Source: Cynocephalus volans
Taxonomy: Eukaryota > Chordata > Mammalia > Dermoptera > Cynocephalidae
Reading direction: 5' to 3'
DNA: 64,000 nt
Assembly: GCF_027409185.1 (NCBI RefSeq)
Contig: NC_084469.1
Location: forward strand, 102,053,835 to 102,117,834
This document shows, piece after piece, positions 14,887-28,800 of the stretch. Within the stretch, counting starts at the first letter, position 1, and each line of letters opens with the position of its first letter. Below the pieces are notes generated by a model that did no database searches, was not told where the DNA came from, and saw nothing but the letters and a program-made list of their open reading frames with translations. Made by a program: the position numbers and the translations under genes.

Positions 14887-16550
14887 AACATATTAACAAT
14901 AGAAGAAGAATAGGGGATAGGGGAAGCTTTTTTAAGACACAAAAAGCACATGTAAAAGATAAATGTGCCTAAACTAGAATTAAGAAATTATTCTCAGATA
15001 CATCCTATTTCTGGTCAGACATGTAAGGAGCTTAGAAGTTATGACTCCATCCTGTTAACAAAAGACCATGAGATCCACAGAGGAAGAAAAAAAGAGAAAC
15101 TTGATTTCCAGAGAAAGGGAAAGGAACAAAAGGCAAGCTGCAGACGGGAGAAACTACCTCCAGGGAAAACCGAAAGCGCATGCTCGGAAGAAGGGAGCGG
15201 ACCAGTTCTTAGGCCGTGCAGGGTCAGCTCTACCTACACATTCAGCAGGTTTGGAGGAGTTCTATGAACATTTATGACGAATCACACATGCACAGTGAGT
15301 AAACATACATGTGACACATGTCCCATGTTTATTTTGAGGTGCAGATTTAGTATTAAAGTGAGGTGAAATTCGGCTCCTGACCTCAAAGGATAATAAAAGG
15401 GCACAAAAGATTCTTTGTGCACAGACTCAATGAGCCAGCTGAAGCCATTTGGAGGATGCAGTGCTTATCCGGAGAGAATTGTCTGTGAAGCCAACTGTCT
15501 GTGAAGCTCTGTGCAGTCGGAGATACAGTGGGCCCCCAAGCATGAGCAGGATGGCAGTTGGCATCAGGTGGACTTTGAAGGCCAGTGTGGAAATTTTCCG
15601 GTTGTAGCTGAAGCGACATTACCTTCTAGAAGCTGATTTCTGCTTGGTTACAGGTAAGAAAAGTTTTATGATAGTTAACATATTCTGAAAGCGTGGGAAT
15701 ACCTGTCTGATCTCTCATCCTGCTATGGCAGTTTGGTTCTGTTAGGTAGTTTTAGAGTGTCTCTTTTCAGCCACAGGCAGCCTATCTGGTCTATGTGTTG
15801 GGGTATATTTTAACAATCCTAACAAGTAAAAAGCTAAACAAACTGAAAAACTCTTCTTAAATCTGTCATAGAAGTGAGGTACTGGGGCAAACAGCTGCCC
15901 CCAGAATTGGAGAGACTCGCCATACTTTCTGCTCAATTTTCCTATAAAGCTAAAACTGCTCTAAAAAGTAAAGTTTATTATTTTTAAAAAATCATTCTCA
16001 ATGACACAACAGAGAGTTAAAAGGAACAAACCAGAAAACATAACTAGATATCTTACAAATGAAAAATATCAGAATCTGAAATTCACAAACACATACCTCA
16101 CAAAAGGAAACAAACCCAATGACCAACGAACTTAAAGATGCTCGCTGCAATTAGTAATTGAGACAATGCAAATTAAAATCATAATATAATTTCACAACCA
16201 CTCTAGAAAGTTTGCCATCATCTAATAAAATGCATTATTTACTGAGGAAAAGAAGCAAGACAGAGGAATGTACACAAGGACACCATTCATAGACAGTTCA
16301 AAATGTACCTAGGGAATAAAATATTTGATCACATATAAAAGGGACTAAAACCTACGAAGAAAAGCAAGGAAATGATGAATACCAAGTCCATGAAAGAGAA
16401 GTTCTTTTCGAGGAAACAAATAGTAGGCAGTAGGAAAGGGACACCGAAAGAGGCTCTAGGAAAAAGTCCTCTTCTGTTTCTTGGTCTGGATCGTGAGTAC
16501 CTGGATGCTCGCTATATGGCTCATGATTAATACCTACTCATTTTTATACA
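14887..16550. other. Intergenic, mostly unassigned
   Basis: No gene recognised. The part near 16000-16230 (gacaatgcaaattaaaatc) resembles a degraded L1 ORF2 phrase. Open frames at 14965-15277 have no recognisable domain. Confidence 0.45.
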
Positions 16551-16559
16551 AGTTTCACT

Positions 16560-17910
16560 CCACTGTGAATTCATGCATGTTCAGTGATGCCTAAGCACTG
16601 AGTAAAGGCTTTCCCATATTCCTCACATTCAAAAGCCATGAGGAATTTCAAAAGGACTTGCCACATTTCTTACATTCCAAAAGCTTTGCTCCAGTGTGTT
16701 TTCATATGTTCAGTAAGTTGAGAAGAACTAGTGAAGGCTTCCCCACATTACTTACATTTTAAGGATTACTCATCAGTATAAATTCTGACACATTGTTATG
16801 CATGAGGAAACAGAAGGCTTACCCACATGCCTTCCATTCACACGGGTTCTCTCCCTTGTGGGTTGGCATGGGAACATTGAGGCATGCAGCCTCTCTAAAG
16901 TCTTTCCCACATTCACAGGGTTTTCTTGCAGTGTGAGTTTGTAGATGTATAGCAGGCCTTGTAGAATGAAGGAAAGCACTCCCACATTCCTTCCAATCAC
17001 AGAGTTGTTCTCCTGTGTAAGTTCTCACATGTGCTGAAGGTGATTAACAAAGCATTTCCCACAGTCACTGCATTCAAAGGATTTCTCTTGTGTGCTTGTT
17101 ACCTGGTAGACAATATACAGAGTCACACTGAAGGCTTTATCACGCTGATTAAACTCCGAAAGTTTCTCTCTAATAAAGGTTTTCTTCTGCAGAGTAAGGA
17201 AGCCTTTTTCCATACTGATTACAGTCATAAGTGTTCCCTCTGTTTTGAGTTCTCTTGTGTATATTAAGGCATGAGTGTTCACTGAATACTTGACATTGCT
17301 CACAGCCACAGAGTTCCCATCCACGGTGGCTTCTTCTCTGTTGTTGAAGAGAAAAATGAGGATTTAATAATTTTTCAGACTCATTAATAGATTCCATGCA
17401 TTTGAAGACAGAAACATTATTATGATGATTATTTCCATTTTTACCGTTTTCAGAACATGCACACAGCTCCTGCCGTGTTGGATTTGTGTTTGGATTTCTT
17501 TCAAGTTGAATGATATGACCCTTCTGCCAGAATGCTGTACCACATTCTCTAATCTTAAAAATATTCCTGTAGAGTTATATGAAATTATTTTTAAAACTCA
17601 CTATCTAGTTACATATGTGGCAATGTGTGCTTGTGGGAGCTCTGAAGCAACAAGTTTCCAGCTAGGATTATAGTATCCCCAAATTTATCATATTCAGAGT
17701 AGCTCTCCAGAGACACTGCTCCCTCTTGGGTGAATGCTACTTGTCTCACATATGTCTCACTTGTGTTGATTTTTATAATGGCATTATCATTCTTTTCTAC
17801 AGGCGGAAATGAGAAATATCCCTTCAGTCTTACCATCTGTATCCTACTGAAGTACTGAGCCTTTGGTTTTAAGTTGCATGTCCCATTTGGAAGTAAAACA
17901 GAAAAACAAA
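16560..17910 (-). pseudogene. ZNF266-like zinc-finger pseudogene
   Basis: On the minus strand, 17845-17895 matches the ZNF266 linker exon (KTKGSVLQ) but reads into a TAG and is shortened before a gtaaga donor. A conserved region at 17330-17405 matches the DNA just before the ZNF266 finger exon, including the MESIN phrase. The finger exon follows (RSHRGWELCGCEQC, SEHSCLNIHKRT) but shifts frame repeatedly. Later units (16570-17000) keep ECGK or HTGE-like traces with Cys/His losses. No KRAB boxes were found upstream. It is a dead partial copy of ZNF266 or of a close sister. Confidence 0.8.
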
Positions 17911-17939
17911 CAATAGGGTTTGGAGAAAGAAATGGCATA

Positions 17940-18870
17940 GGTTAAAGGAGTTAAAAATGATAAGGCTCATTTGTGTTTCTTTTCAAATTAAACTTGGTAA
18001 TAACATAAATGGGGAGAAGAAACTACCAGCTAATAAACAGCAAAAGAGTGAAAGATAAAAAAAAAAATCACCATTTTTTAACTCCTAATATAATAAATGA
18101 CCCAGGAAAAGATTTTAAAATGTTGGTTAACATGATATTCCCATAGTGCCAAAACCTCAATCCCCTACTTGTTCATTGCAAAGGAAAAATTTAACTTCTC
18201 TAATGTTACAAAGGTAAACTGTGGCACAATAAAAAAAAATTTTAAGAGTTTATTTGAGCAAACCAACAATTCACAAATAAGAACTCCAAACCAGAAGCAG
18301 TTCCAGGCCCCAAGAGAGAAGCATAAAGGACAGCCTTTTACAAAGTAACTGCAGAAGTAACACAAAGAAAATATTTGGTTGGTTACAGTTATAAAGTTGC
18401 CTTTGGTCTATTCTGCTGGAAAGTCCCTAGTTATGAAACTATAAGTTAGTTGGTGGCTTCTAATTGGTTGAACTTAAATTCTGATTTTTTCCAATACAAA
18501 CATTTACAAGAAATGGCCCAAGTTCAATTTTGCACACATTTGCAATTTAAGTTAAATTAAGACATTTTTCAAGATCTAACTGGCCTTACATATCCAGGGG
18601 TTTTTCAGGCCTGGTCTCCACTGTAATTTGCTTTAACATTAATGAAGAGTCCTGGAGGTCACCACCTTAACCAAATGATCAAACTTAGCATTCTAATAAT
18701 GTAATAACATGCATTCATGTGCATCTGATGAGAAGCTATAAGAAGCACACATTACCTATAAAATATATCATAAAAGCTACAGTCTAGTTTCTAGATTTAA
18801 TTTCCCATTTGCAGAAATATAAGGGGTAGAGAAACACATCAACAAAATGTGAGGAAAATGGAGATAGACT
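17940..18870. other. Intergenic
   Basis: AT-rich sequence with no KRAB-like exon on the minus strand, which was checked because it lies upstream of the pseudogene. No named repeat. Confidence 0.4.
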
Positions 18871-19215
18871 GATCAGGTTCCCTCACCTCATATCCAGCTG
18901 AGCATGGCTCAGCATGTCTATTGTAAACAGGTTAACTGCACATGTGCACCCAGGTGTTCCTTGGCTATCTGATTCACACCCGTGTGTTCCTTGGTTACCT
19001 GACTCTAGTATAGAAGACAACAGCTCTGATCCGCTGGGGGCTGAGCTCGCGTCCAAATAAAGCATGTCAACCTTGCCAACAGCTCCCAAGATCTTTTTCC
19101 AATTACCTAGCTTGCAACCTGCATATGAGGGGTCTGTGACCCAGTCTGCACGGGACGGATTTGAAGGGTCTGTGACCAAGCCCAACACAACACCCTTAGA
19201 ATACAATAAAAAAAG
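18870..19215 (+). repeat. Probable solo ERV LTR
   Basis: It has an internal near-duplicate (tgttccttggctatctgatt and tgttccttggttacctgact) and AATAAA at about 19058 followed by a C/T-rich region, as in LTR R-U5. Boundaries are approximate. Confidence 0.45.
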
Positions 19216-19949
19216 CAGTAAATTATACTTTCTACATGATAACTGTCTTGGACACATTAAAAATAATACGAAAAAAGATGTGGGCAAACTGTGCTAGTGA
19301 TGTAAAAACCTAATATAGTACCTGACCCTTATTGGATCAGATTTATTTGAAACAGATGGAGAAATTTGATTTGAATACACAGTAGACAGTAGGTAATATT
19401 ATTAAAATAACATTTATTTTCTTAGGTAGGATAGAGGATTGTGGTTTTGTAGAACATGCTTATCCTGAAGATTCAGAGATAAAGGGTCAGAATGTCAACA
19501 TAATATCAACTTAATTTCAGCATATAAACCTCCAAATAAGGAGAGAGAGAAAAATGGCAAAGTTTAATAATTGGTTAATCTAGGACAATGGTGGTTTGTT
19601 ATTGAACTTTGACATTTTCTTTTGGGTTTGAACACTTTCAAATTAACAAGGTTAAGGAAAATCCACTTGGAAAAGGCCCTTCCTGTTTATGATCAATTGA
19701 ATTCCAATTTCTGATACAAAAAGAAGCCTGCATTTTCTTTTTTTCTGGAGATACTTATATTTTGGAGTTCTGAGAGATTTATAGGGATCTGAGGTGAGGT
19801 GGAGCTGACTTGAGAACAAAGCTTAGAAGTCCTGCCTTTCCGTGGTGGTAAACTCTGTATTTGTATGCATTCATTCACTTATGCATTTAATTATATCACA
19901 TACACATGCTCTCTGATTATCTGAGAATTTTTCTAATCTTTCCACCTGA

Positions 19950-21010
19950 ATACAGTCATGTGACACATAACAACAACATTTAGGTCAACAGGCCACATAT
20001 ATAATGGTGGTCCCATTAGATTATAATGGAGCTGAAAAATTCCTATCACCTAGTGACATCATACCCATCATAATGCAATTACTTAATTTTTTCTGTTACT
20101 GCAGCCTAGGTTTATGTTGCTTCACCCCCCATGGATTTGTCACCCCACTCCCCCTGGCTGATGGAGCTGCAGATGATTACTCAAAGCCCATCTCTTCTGA
20201 GCAGTGAGAGACCCTGAAGCAGTTAACTTCCCTGGGACCCTCCAGCGAGAGGCAACCCTTCCTTGGGAAATTAATCACAAACTGGGGTTCTTTTCCTGCA
20301 TTTATTTTCCAGACCAGGAAGTTACAGAAAGAGACATAGGTGGGGTTATAGTTTAACAATATAGGCTGGTAACTTTCAGTGAAACAAGTCAGATGACATT
20401 CCATTAGACAATTAAGTGATCTTACCGCAATTTCTCAGTATCTTTACATAACAATCAGTAACTAGTCTGTCCTTGAGCCAGCAACCTTGCTGTGACACAA
20501 ATCTTTATCTTACACCAGAGACTTATAGCCTGAGGAAAATTTCCAGTCCTCCGCAAGGTCAAAATTTGAAACTGCAAGGCTTTGGAAAACCAGGCCCTGT
20601 GAAGTACATATGCTTTATAGTATATTCCACAGGTTTACAGTGTTTACAAAGTCTACAGTAATGCATAGTAACATCGTAGGCCTTTGCATTCACTCACCAC
20701 TCACTCACTGACTCACCCAGAGCAACTTCCAGTCCTTCAAGCTCCACTCGTGGTACATGCCCTAGACAGGTGTACCTTTTTTACTTTTTAAACCATTTTA
20801 CCTTTTCTGTGTTTAGATACACAAATACCACCGTGTTACAATCACCAAGAGGATTCAGTACGGTAACACTCTGTACAGGTTTGTAGCCTGGGAGCCACAG
20901 GCTGTGCCACCTCAGCTGGTGTAACCACACTCTACGAGGTTTGCACAATGGCCAAGTCACCAAAAGACACGTCTCTCAGAAGGTAGTCCCACCGATAAGT
21001 GACATATGAG
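19950..21010 (-). mobile_element. Decayed DNA transposon (Tigger/MER-like), interrupted
   Basis: The left end (cagtcatgtgacacataac) and the right end (ataagtgacatatgagatg) look like a weak inverted pair. The 20760-20960 stretch (tacacaaataccaccgtgtt, gtacaggtttgtagcctggg) recalls a common mammalian Tigger-like element. Unrelated DNA at about 20095-20670 splits it, perhaps an LTR. Confidence 0.5.
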
Positions 21011-21039
21011 ATGCATAATTTACGAAACATAAATGATAC

Positions 21040-21620
21040 CACAGAAAGCAATTCACCAAGAGCTCACGCAAACTGTCTGGAGTCTTCCAGCAGATGAAGC
21101 TGCTGCAGTGGAAGTCACCATGACCAGAGCGACGGAGATGCTTCTCCTGGAGGAAGAAGGCAAAGACCGACGAGAGGCTCTGAAGAGGGAGTGCAGTGAG
21201 TGCAAAGGCCCCATCGCGGCACCCTGCCCACACTTCCCGGCTGCCTCCTCTCCTGACACACGGCCCAGCGGCCCAGGTGGGGCTCTCAGAGGAAATGGGG
21301 CAGCAGCAGAAGGCCTGAGGGAACCCAGGGCAGAGGCGCCCAGGAAGAGACCGGAAGGGAGGAGTGTGGTTCCTCAGGGCAGCGGCTCTTTATTCCCGCC
21401 CCTGGGCCCGCCCCTCTCGTCTGGCCCTCCCAGTCTCTCCAGACTGATGCAGAGGAAGGACAGCACGTGAGTTGGTACCACTTCCATTTCTGGTCACGGG
21501 ACCTAGGGGCGGAGCCCCTGCGGTAGAGCGTGCTGAAGTAGGGAGGCCTTTAGACATGTGACCTTCCAATAGCCCCAGGGACCGGGCGGGGCTATCAAAA
21601 ACGCTTTGGAGGGCTACCCT
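21040..21620. promoter_or_regulatory. GC-rich patch, possible CpG-type regulatory region
   Basis: GC- and CpG-rich against an AT-rich background, with a cccgcccctgggcccgcccc stretch of Sp1-type sites near 21398. An open frame of 145 codons at 21033-21470 has no domain I recognise. GTGAGT at 21468 could be a donor. No transcript evidence. Confidence 0.35.
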
Positions 21621-21644
21621 TCTCCTCAAAGCGCACTTTTTTTT

Positions 21645-21746
21645 CTCTCTTTTTCTAAGCAGCTGGCCGGTACAAGGATCGAACCCTGGACCCAGCATCA
21701 TCAGCACCACGCTCTAACCCACTGAGCTCACTGGCCAGCCCAGGAC
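21645..21746 (-). repeat. tRNA-Ile-type SINE monomer
   Basis: On the minus strand it reads ctggccagtgagctcagtgg, then a ggttcgatcc B box and a ccggccagctg end before the A-rich tail. Possible short duplication GSGCACTTTT on both sides. Confidence 0.8.
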
Positions 21747-22087
21747 AGGGCACTTTTATTCTGTTCATTTTCTGGATGGGAAACAGAAGCACAGAGGGGC
21801 CACGTGACTTGACCAAATTCAGAGTGAAGTAGTAAGGAGTTTCCGAAACTGGATCCTAAGTCACTTGATGCCTTATGCCATCCTCCAGGGAATATAAATA
21901 TCAATCTACAAGCAAAGGTAAAAGTAGGAATTGAAAGTCCATTGATGCTATACTTGCTGTTACTACATTTTGACAACCAAACCAGGAAATATTTGCATCT
22001 CAAAAACTCCCTGTTTGGGATTTTCTAAATATCCCTATGAATGAAACACCTGCCAAGATATGGTAGAATTGAAAAGTGAATGGGGGT

Positions 22088-22253
22088 CGGGGCTGGCCCG
22101 TGGCTCACTTGGCAGAGTGTGGTGCTGATAACACCAAGGCCATGGGTTCGGATCCCTATATAGGGATGGCCAGTTAGCTCACTTGGGAGAGTGTGGTGCT
22201 GACAACACCAAGTCAAGGGTTAAGATCCCCTTACCGGTCATCATTAAAAAAAA
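22088..22253 (+). repeat. tRNA-Ile-type dimeric SINE
   Basis: Two monomers in tandem; the second ends ccccttaccggtcatc plus poly(A). A perfect 16-bp duplication, AAAAGTGAATGGGGGT, lies at 22072-22087 and 22254-22269. Confidence 0.93.
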
Positions 22254-22287
22254 AAAAGTGAATGGGGGTAAACATAGACTTGCCCCA

Positions 22288-22800
22288 TGTCATAAGTTCA
22301 ATACAGTTGCTGCCTTGGCATCCATTTTTAGGCCTGATGTAAACTTCCCCTCTGTGTGTGGCTGTTTGTGATATAGCTGCTTGTTCCTCATGTCACTGAC
22401 CCTAAACCCAGCACATCCAACAGCTTCTGACCACAAAACCTAATGGCCAACACCAGAGTCATGTAAATAAATTTCTCCCTTCCCACTTCTTGTTTAAGCT
22501 AACCAATCCACAACCCCTGAGGGAAAGCCTGAGGGATAATGTCCATGGACCTTAATAAAGGCATAGTCCCACAGTGCTCCCATTCCTTTCTTTCCCTCCC
22601 TGCATTCCTCTCACTCAACCCACTCACTGATTGAGCTTCCCGCTGCCTCTAGACTTCCTGTGGGCCTCCCTTCAGCACACCCAGCCTCTCTGGGACCTGT
22701 AAGTAATAAATTTCCTGTTTCATGAGTTTTGGTTTTGCTTCCTCATTGTGCCTCACCTGACACACGGAAATCTAACCCTCAACACCACTACCATGGCTCT
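22288..22800 (+). repeat. Solo LTR related to the 44.7-49.8 kb ERV
   Basis: It starts tgtcataag and shares long stretches with the LTRs at 44752 and 49298, including gctgcttgttcctcat, gagtcatgtaaataa and ccttaataaaggcatagtcc. Two AATAAA signals are present. No internal region follows. Confidence 0.75.
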
Positions 22801-22844
22801 CGTAAAGAGAGGCTATCTTGCCCTTAAGACCAAATTAGAAAAAT

Positions 22845-22925
22845 AATAACACTAAAAAATTGCAACACTGTAAAATCTAGCAATTCCACTTCTGGGTATT
22901 TAACCAAAAGAACTGAAAGCAGCTT
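22845..22925 (+). repeat. L1 ORF2 3' fragment
   Basis: The phrase agcaattccacttctgggta is a conserved L1 ORF2 C-terminal stretch. Short and orphaned. Confidence 0.5.
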
Positions 22926-24679
22926 TTATTTTATTCACTTTTATGAGCTATCTAGAGTAGTGAGATTAACACAGGCACAACATAGAATTGTTAGTCAAAA
23001 AGATCAGGGTAGGGGGATCCTAAGATGGCGGTGGCTGCGGTGGTTGGCGCGGAGTAGCTGAGGTGGAAAAGGCGGCCACTGGGCCTTAGGCAGCCAGGAA
23101 ACTTGTGGACCTTCCTCTTGCCGTCTCTTAAGGGAGGACCGCTGCTGGTGGCCGGTCATGGGGGCTGACCACCACTTTGCCCTTAGCAGGAGAGGCTGCC
23201 TCATTTACAGGCAACAGCTTTGAAGTGTGGAGCAGGAAAAGAACTGTTTCTTAGCTGCAAAAGCGAGTCTCTAAACAGGGAACACAGCGCCGGGGCTGCT
23301 GTTGATGCTGCCAGGATCCCGGAGGCCGGGGCCACGCTGAAGGCGGCCAGCTGGCCTATTCAGGCCGGCATAAAAGAAGACTCTTGGGAGAGCCCGAGCC
23401 ACGCCGAGGGACCGAGTGAGCAGCCCAAGTTGGCGGCAGCCGAGAACGGGGATGGTGACGACGCAGAGGCAGAGAGGGAGCCGCCCGACCCGGCACAGCC
23501 CTGTGAGTGACCCCTGGCTCGGCCCTGCTTGGGGGATGGATGCCCACCTGGCTTCTGCCTGCCCCACCGGGCCACTTACCGGCCCCGGGGCTGCCTCCAT
23601 TTTCTCACGTGGTGGCGGCGCCGGCCCGGCTTGGCCAAGCCTGTCCTTCTCGCTGGGCTCAGCTCCTCACTGAGCCTTCCCACTTGCTTGCCACGGTGCG
23701 GGGCTTCCCAGGGCCCGCGGGCTGGCCTCCCTTCCCACTCCCTCCGCAGTTCTCTGGCGGGGCTGGTGCCATGGGGCGTCCCTGGCCAGCGTCAGGAGGG
23801 CAAGGAAGTACGGGCTGGGCTGACTGTCACTCCACCACACCCTGGGCTCCGCCCCCGGTAAACTTCCTGTTACCGGGAGGCAGATATCATCTCTGTGGCC
23901 ACCAGTTTGGAAAAACGCATAACCGATTTCTGGTTAGAATAGTGTGGTCGGAGCATCCCTGAGTTCGCTTGAACCTGCCGGAGAGCTGACTGCGGGCGGG
24001 CACCGGACTCGGTCCGCACTGGGGGGAATCACAGGTGAACCGTGTGCTGCAAGCTCCTCCCCCAAGGAGCTCATGCTCTGGTGTGGGAGATAAGACAAGT
24101 ACACAAATAACCGCGATACCAGGAGGAAGGTGATAAGTCCCGAGAAAGATCTACACTGTGCTACAAAGGCACCCAGAGTGACTGGTCGTCTGCACCTAGC
24201 AGAAACCTGGTAGACTTCCTGGGTGAGGCAGTGCCGAGCACGGTCTTGAAAGCCCAGCTGATAGACGAGGGCTGCAGAAGACACATCCCAGCCCAGACCA
24301 GTGCGCACAGAGTGGGAAGACGTCTGGCTAGGGAGGCGGAGACTTGACAGAAACCACACACCTTGTGGGGTCGCCACTGCGTGATCCAACAGCCTGGGCC
24401 AGAGTGCACAGAACAGGGAGAAGTCCTGCATGGGAAGTGGAAGCTCAGCAGAGACCACACACCCTGCGGTACTGCCCCGTGATCCAGCAGCCCAGCAGAG
24501 TCCAAGCTGACCAGAGAGGTGGCTCCCCAGAGAAGCCCAAGACCCAAGGCAACCACACACACAAGGCACTAGAGGCCAACTGAGCAGTTACGGAGGTAGC
24601 CATACCAAACTGGCAACCACAGCAACATCTTAGTTAGTCAATAGTCTCAAACAGGTGGACTGTGAAACCACCTGCCACA

Positions 24680-25655
24680 ATGAATAAACATCAAAAAAAA
24701 AGATACCAGAAATACAAATTCAAGAAAGTACACCACCAAAAGTTAATAAATCTCAAACTCTAAATCCTATAGAACAAGAAGCCCTTGAAATGACTGACAA
24801 GGAATTTTGAGTGATAATTCTAAGGAAACTGAATGAGATACAAGAAAACTCAGCTAGACATCATGATGAAACAAGGAAAAGTATACAGGACCTGAAAGAG
24901 GAAATGTACAAGGAAATCAATGTCCTGAAAAAAAATGTAGCAGAACTTGCTGAACTGAAGAAGTTATTCAGCGAAATAAAAAACACAACGGAGAGTTTAA
25001 CCAGCAGGCTTGTCGAAGTTGAAGAGAGAACCTCTGAACTTGAAGATGGGCTGTTTGAAATAACACAAGCAGACAAAAAAAAAAAAAAAGAATCAAAGAC
25101 ATTGAAGAAAATTTGAGGAGAGATATCAGACAACGTTAAGTGCTCAAATATCCGAGTCATGGGTATTCCATAAGGGGAGGAAAACAGAGACTTCATTGAA
25201 AACATATTCAACAAAATAGTGGCAGAAAACTTCCCAGGTATAGGAAAAATCACAGATCTTCACATCCAGGAAGCACAACGATCTCCAAATGTATTCAACC
25301 CAAAAAGGCCCTCTCCAAGACATGTTATAGTCAAATTGACAAAACTCAGAGACAAAGAATGTTAAAAGCTGCAAGAGAGAAGCGTCAAATCACCTATAAG
25401 GGAGCCCCAATCAGGCTAACATCAGACTTTTCATCACAAACCCTAAAAGCTAGAAAGGAATGGGATGATATATTCAAAATACTAAAAGACAAAGATTGCC
25501 AGCCAAGAATACTCTACCCTGCAAGGCTATCCTTCTGAAATGAAGGGCAAATAGTATATTTCTCAGACAAACAAAAATTTCAGGAGTTCACTACCACACG
25601 ACCACCCTTACAAGAAATCCTGAAGGGAGTACTGGGTTTGGTTCCTGAAAAATAA
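24680..25655 (+). pseudogene. L1 ORF1 (broken)
   Basis: The RNA-binding chaperone of L1. The ATG at 24680 meets a TAA within about 30 codons. A later stretch (24811-25116) encodes the coiled-coil part, and the following DNA has the RRM and C-terminal phrases (NIRVMGIP, IQEAQRSPN, QPRILYPA, LQEILKGVL), broken by several stops. Confidence 0.85.
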
Positions 25656-25838
25656 CTACCACTGCCATAAAAACCCAAGAAAAATCAAAACCCACTAGTA
25701 TAATAAAAATGGCATTCATGAAGAGAAAATAAACAAAAACATTATCTACAACCTAAGGAACCAACAAACACAGAAACCAAACAGTAAATCAGAAAGCAAG
25801 GAACAAAAGACACCTAAGACAACCAAACAATAAATAAA

Positions 25839-28800
25839 ATGCTAGGAATAAATCAACGCCTTTCAATAACAACTCTTAATGTAAAAGTCTTAAATTCCCC
25901 AATCAAAAGACACAGACTGGCTGACAGGATTAAAAAGGAGGACCCAACTATATGCTGCCTACAAGAGACCCACCTGACCCATAAAGATTCACATAGACTA
26001 AGAGTGAAAGGATGGAAAAAGATTTACCAAGCAAACAGAAAAGAAAAACGAGCTGGAGTAGCTATTCTTATATCTGACAAAATAGACTTTAAACTAAAAA
26101 CCATAAAAAGAGACTATGAGGGACACTACTTAATGATAAAAGGACTGATCCATCAAGAAGACATAACAATCATAAATATGTACGCACCCAATGTTGGAGC
26201 AGCCAGATTTATAAAACAAACTCTATTAGACCTAAAGAAGGAAATAGACACTAATACCATAATAGCAGGGGACCTGAACACCCCACTGTCAATATTAGAC
26301 AGATCATCTAGGCAAAGAATCAGTAGAGAAACATAAGATCTAAACAAGAATCTAGACCAATTGGAATTGGCAGATATCTACAGAACATTCCATCCAACAA
26401 CCTCAGAATATTCATTCTTCTCATCAGCACATGGATCATTCTCCAGGATACATCACATATTAGGTCACAAATCAAGCCTCAATAAATTCAAAAACTTTGG
26501 AATTATCCCATGTATTTTCTCAGACCACAATGGATTAAAACTAGAAATTAATAACAAACGAAACCTTGGAAACTATACAAACACACGGAAATTAAACAGC
26601 ATTCTACTTAATGACATATGGGTCCAAGAAGAAATCAAGCAGGAAATCAAAAAATTTATTGAAACTAATGAAAATAATGATACATCATACCAAAACCTGT
26701 GGGATACTGCAAAAGCAGTATTAAGGGGGAAATTTATAGCATTAAATGCTCACCTCAGAAGAATGGAAAGATGGCAAGTGAACAACCTAACACTTCACAT
26801 TAAAGAACAAGAAAAATAAGAACAATCCAAACCTAAAGTTAGCAGATGGAAAGAAATCATTAAGACAGAGCAGAACTGAATGAAATTGAAACCCAAAAAA
26901 CAATACAAAAGATCAATGAATCCAAAAGTTGGTTTTTTGAAAAGATAAATAAAATTGACAAACCATTAGCATGGCTAACAAAAGAAAAGAGAGAAGACTC
27001 AAATAACAAAAATTAGAAATGAAAAAGGCGATATTACAACTGATTTATCTGAAATACAAGGAATCATTCGAGACTACTACAAACAACTATATGCCAACAA
27101 ATTTGAAAATCTGGAGGAAATGGATAAATTTCTGGACACACACAAGCTCCCAAAACTGAACCGTGAAGACGTAGAAAATTTGAACAGACCAATAACAATA
27201 AAGGAGATTGAAGCTGTTATCAGAAGGCTCCCAACAAAGAAAAGCCCAGGACCAGATGCCTTCACAGCAGAATTTTACCAAACATTCAAAGAGGAATTGA
27301 CACCGATTCTTTACAAACTATTCCAAAAGATTGAAACAGACGCAAATCTCCCAAACTCATTCTATGAAGCAAACATCATCCTGATACCAAAACCAGGTAA
27401 AGATATAACCAAAAAAGAAAACTACAGGCCGATATCCTTGATGAATATAGATGCAAAAATCCTCACTAAAATACTAGCAAACAGAATACAGCAACACATA
27501 CGAAAAATTATTCATCACGATCAAGTGGGATTCATCCCAGGGATGCAAGGTTGGTTCAACATACGCAAATCAATAAATGTGATACACCATATTAATAAAC
27601 TCAAACACAAGGAACATATGATCATCTCTATAGATGCTGAAAAAGCATTTGATAAAATTCAGCACTCATTCATGACAAAGACCCTCTATAAGTTAGGTAT
27701 AGACGGAAAGTATCTCAACATAATTAAAGCCATATATGACAAACCCACTGCCAATATCATCCTGAAAGGGGAAAGGCTGAAAGCTTTTCCTTTAAGAACA
27801 GGAACTAGACAAGGATGCCCACTCTCACCACTCCTATTCAACATAGTGTTGGAAGTACTAGCCAGAGCAATCAGAGAAGAAAAGGAAATAAAGGGCATTC
27901 AGATTGGAAAAGATGAAGTCAAACTGTCCCTGTTTGCAGATGACATGATCCTATATATCGAACAGCCTAAAGCCTCCACAAAAGAACTCTTGGAATTGAT
28001 AAATGATTTCAGCACAGTACCAGGATACAAAATCAACACACAAAAATCAGTAGCATTTCTTTTCTCCAATAGTGAACATGCAGAATGAGAAATCAAGAAA
28101 GCCTGCCCATTTACAATAGCCACCAAAAAAATAAAATACTTAGGAATTGAGTTAACCAAGGAGGTGAAAAATCTCTATAATGAGAACTACAAACCACTGC
28201 TGAGAGAAATTAGAGAGGATACAAGAAGATGGAAAGATATCCCATGCTCTTGGATTGGAAGAATCAACATAGTGAAAGTGTCCATACTACTCAAAGTGAT
28301 ATACAAATTCAATGCAATCCCCATCAAAATTCCAAAGACATTTTTCTCAGAAATGGAAAGAACTATCCAGACATTTATATGGAATAATAAAAAGACTACG
28401 CATAGCCAAACAATGCTGAGCAAAAAAATAAAGCTGGAGGCATAACACTACCCGCCTTTAAGTTATAATAAAAGGTATAATAACCAAAACAGTATGGTAC
28501 TGGCATAAAAAGACACACTGATCAATGGAATAGAATAGAGAATCCAGAAATCAACCCACAAACTCACTGCTATCTGATCTTTGACAAAGGCACCAAGCCT
28601 ATTCACTGGGGGAGGGACTGCCTCTTCAGCAAATGGTGCTGGAATAACTGGATATCCATATGCAGGAGAATGAAACTAGATCCATACCTCTCACCATATA
28701 CTAAAATCAACTCAAAATGGATTAAGGATTTAAATATACACCCTGAAACAATAAAACTTCTTAAAGAAAACATAGGAGAAACACTTCAGGAAATAGGACT

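Noticed and set aside
23507..23962. 151-codon frame in GC-rich DNA
   Set aside because: It lies in the L1 5'UTR, where GC richness makes long chance frames.
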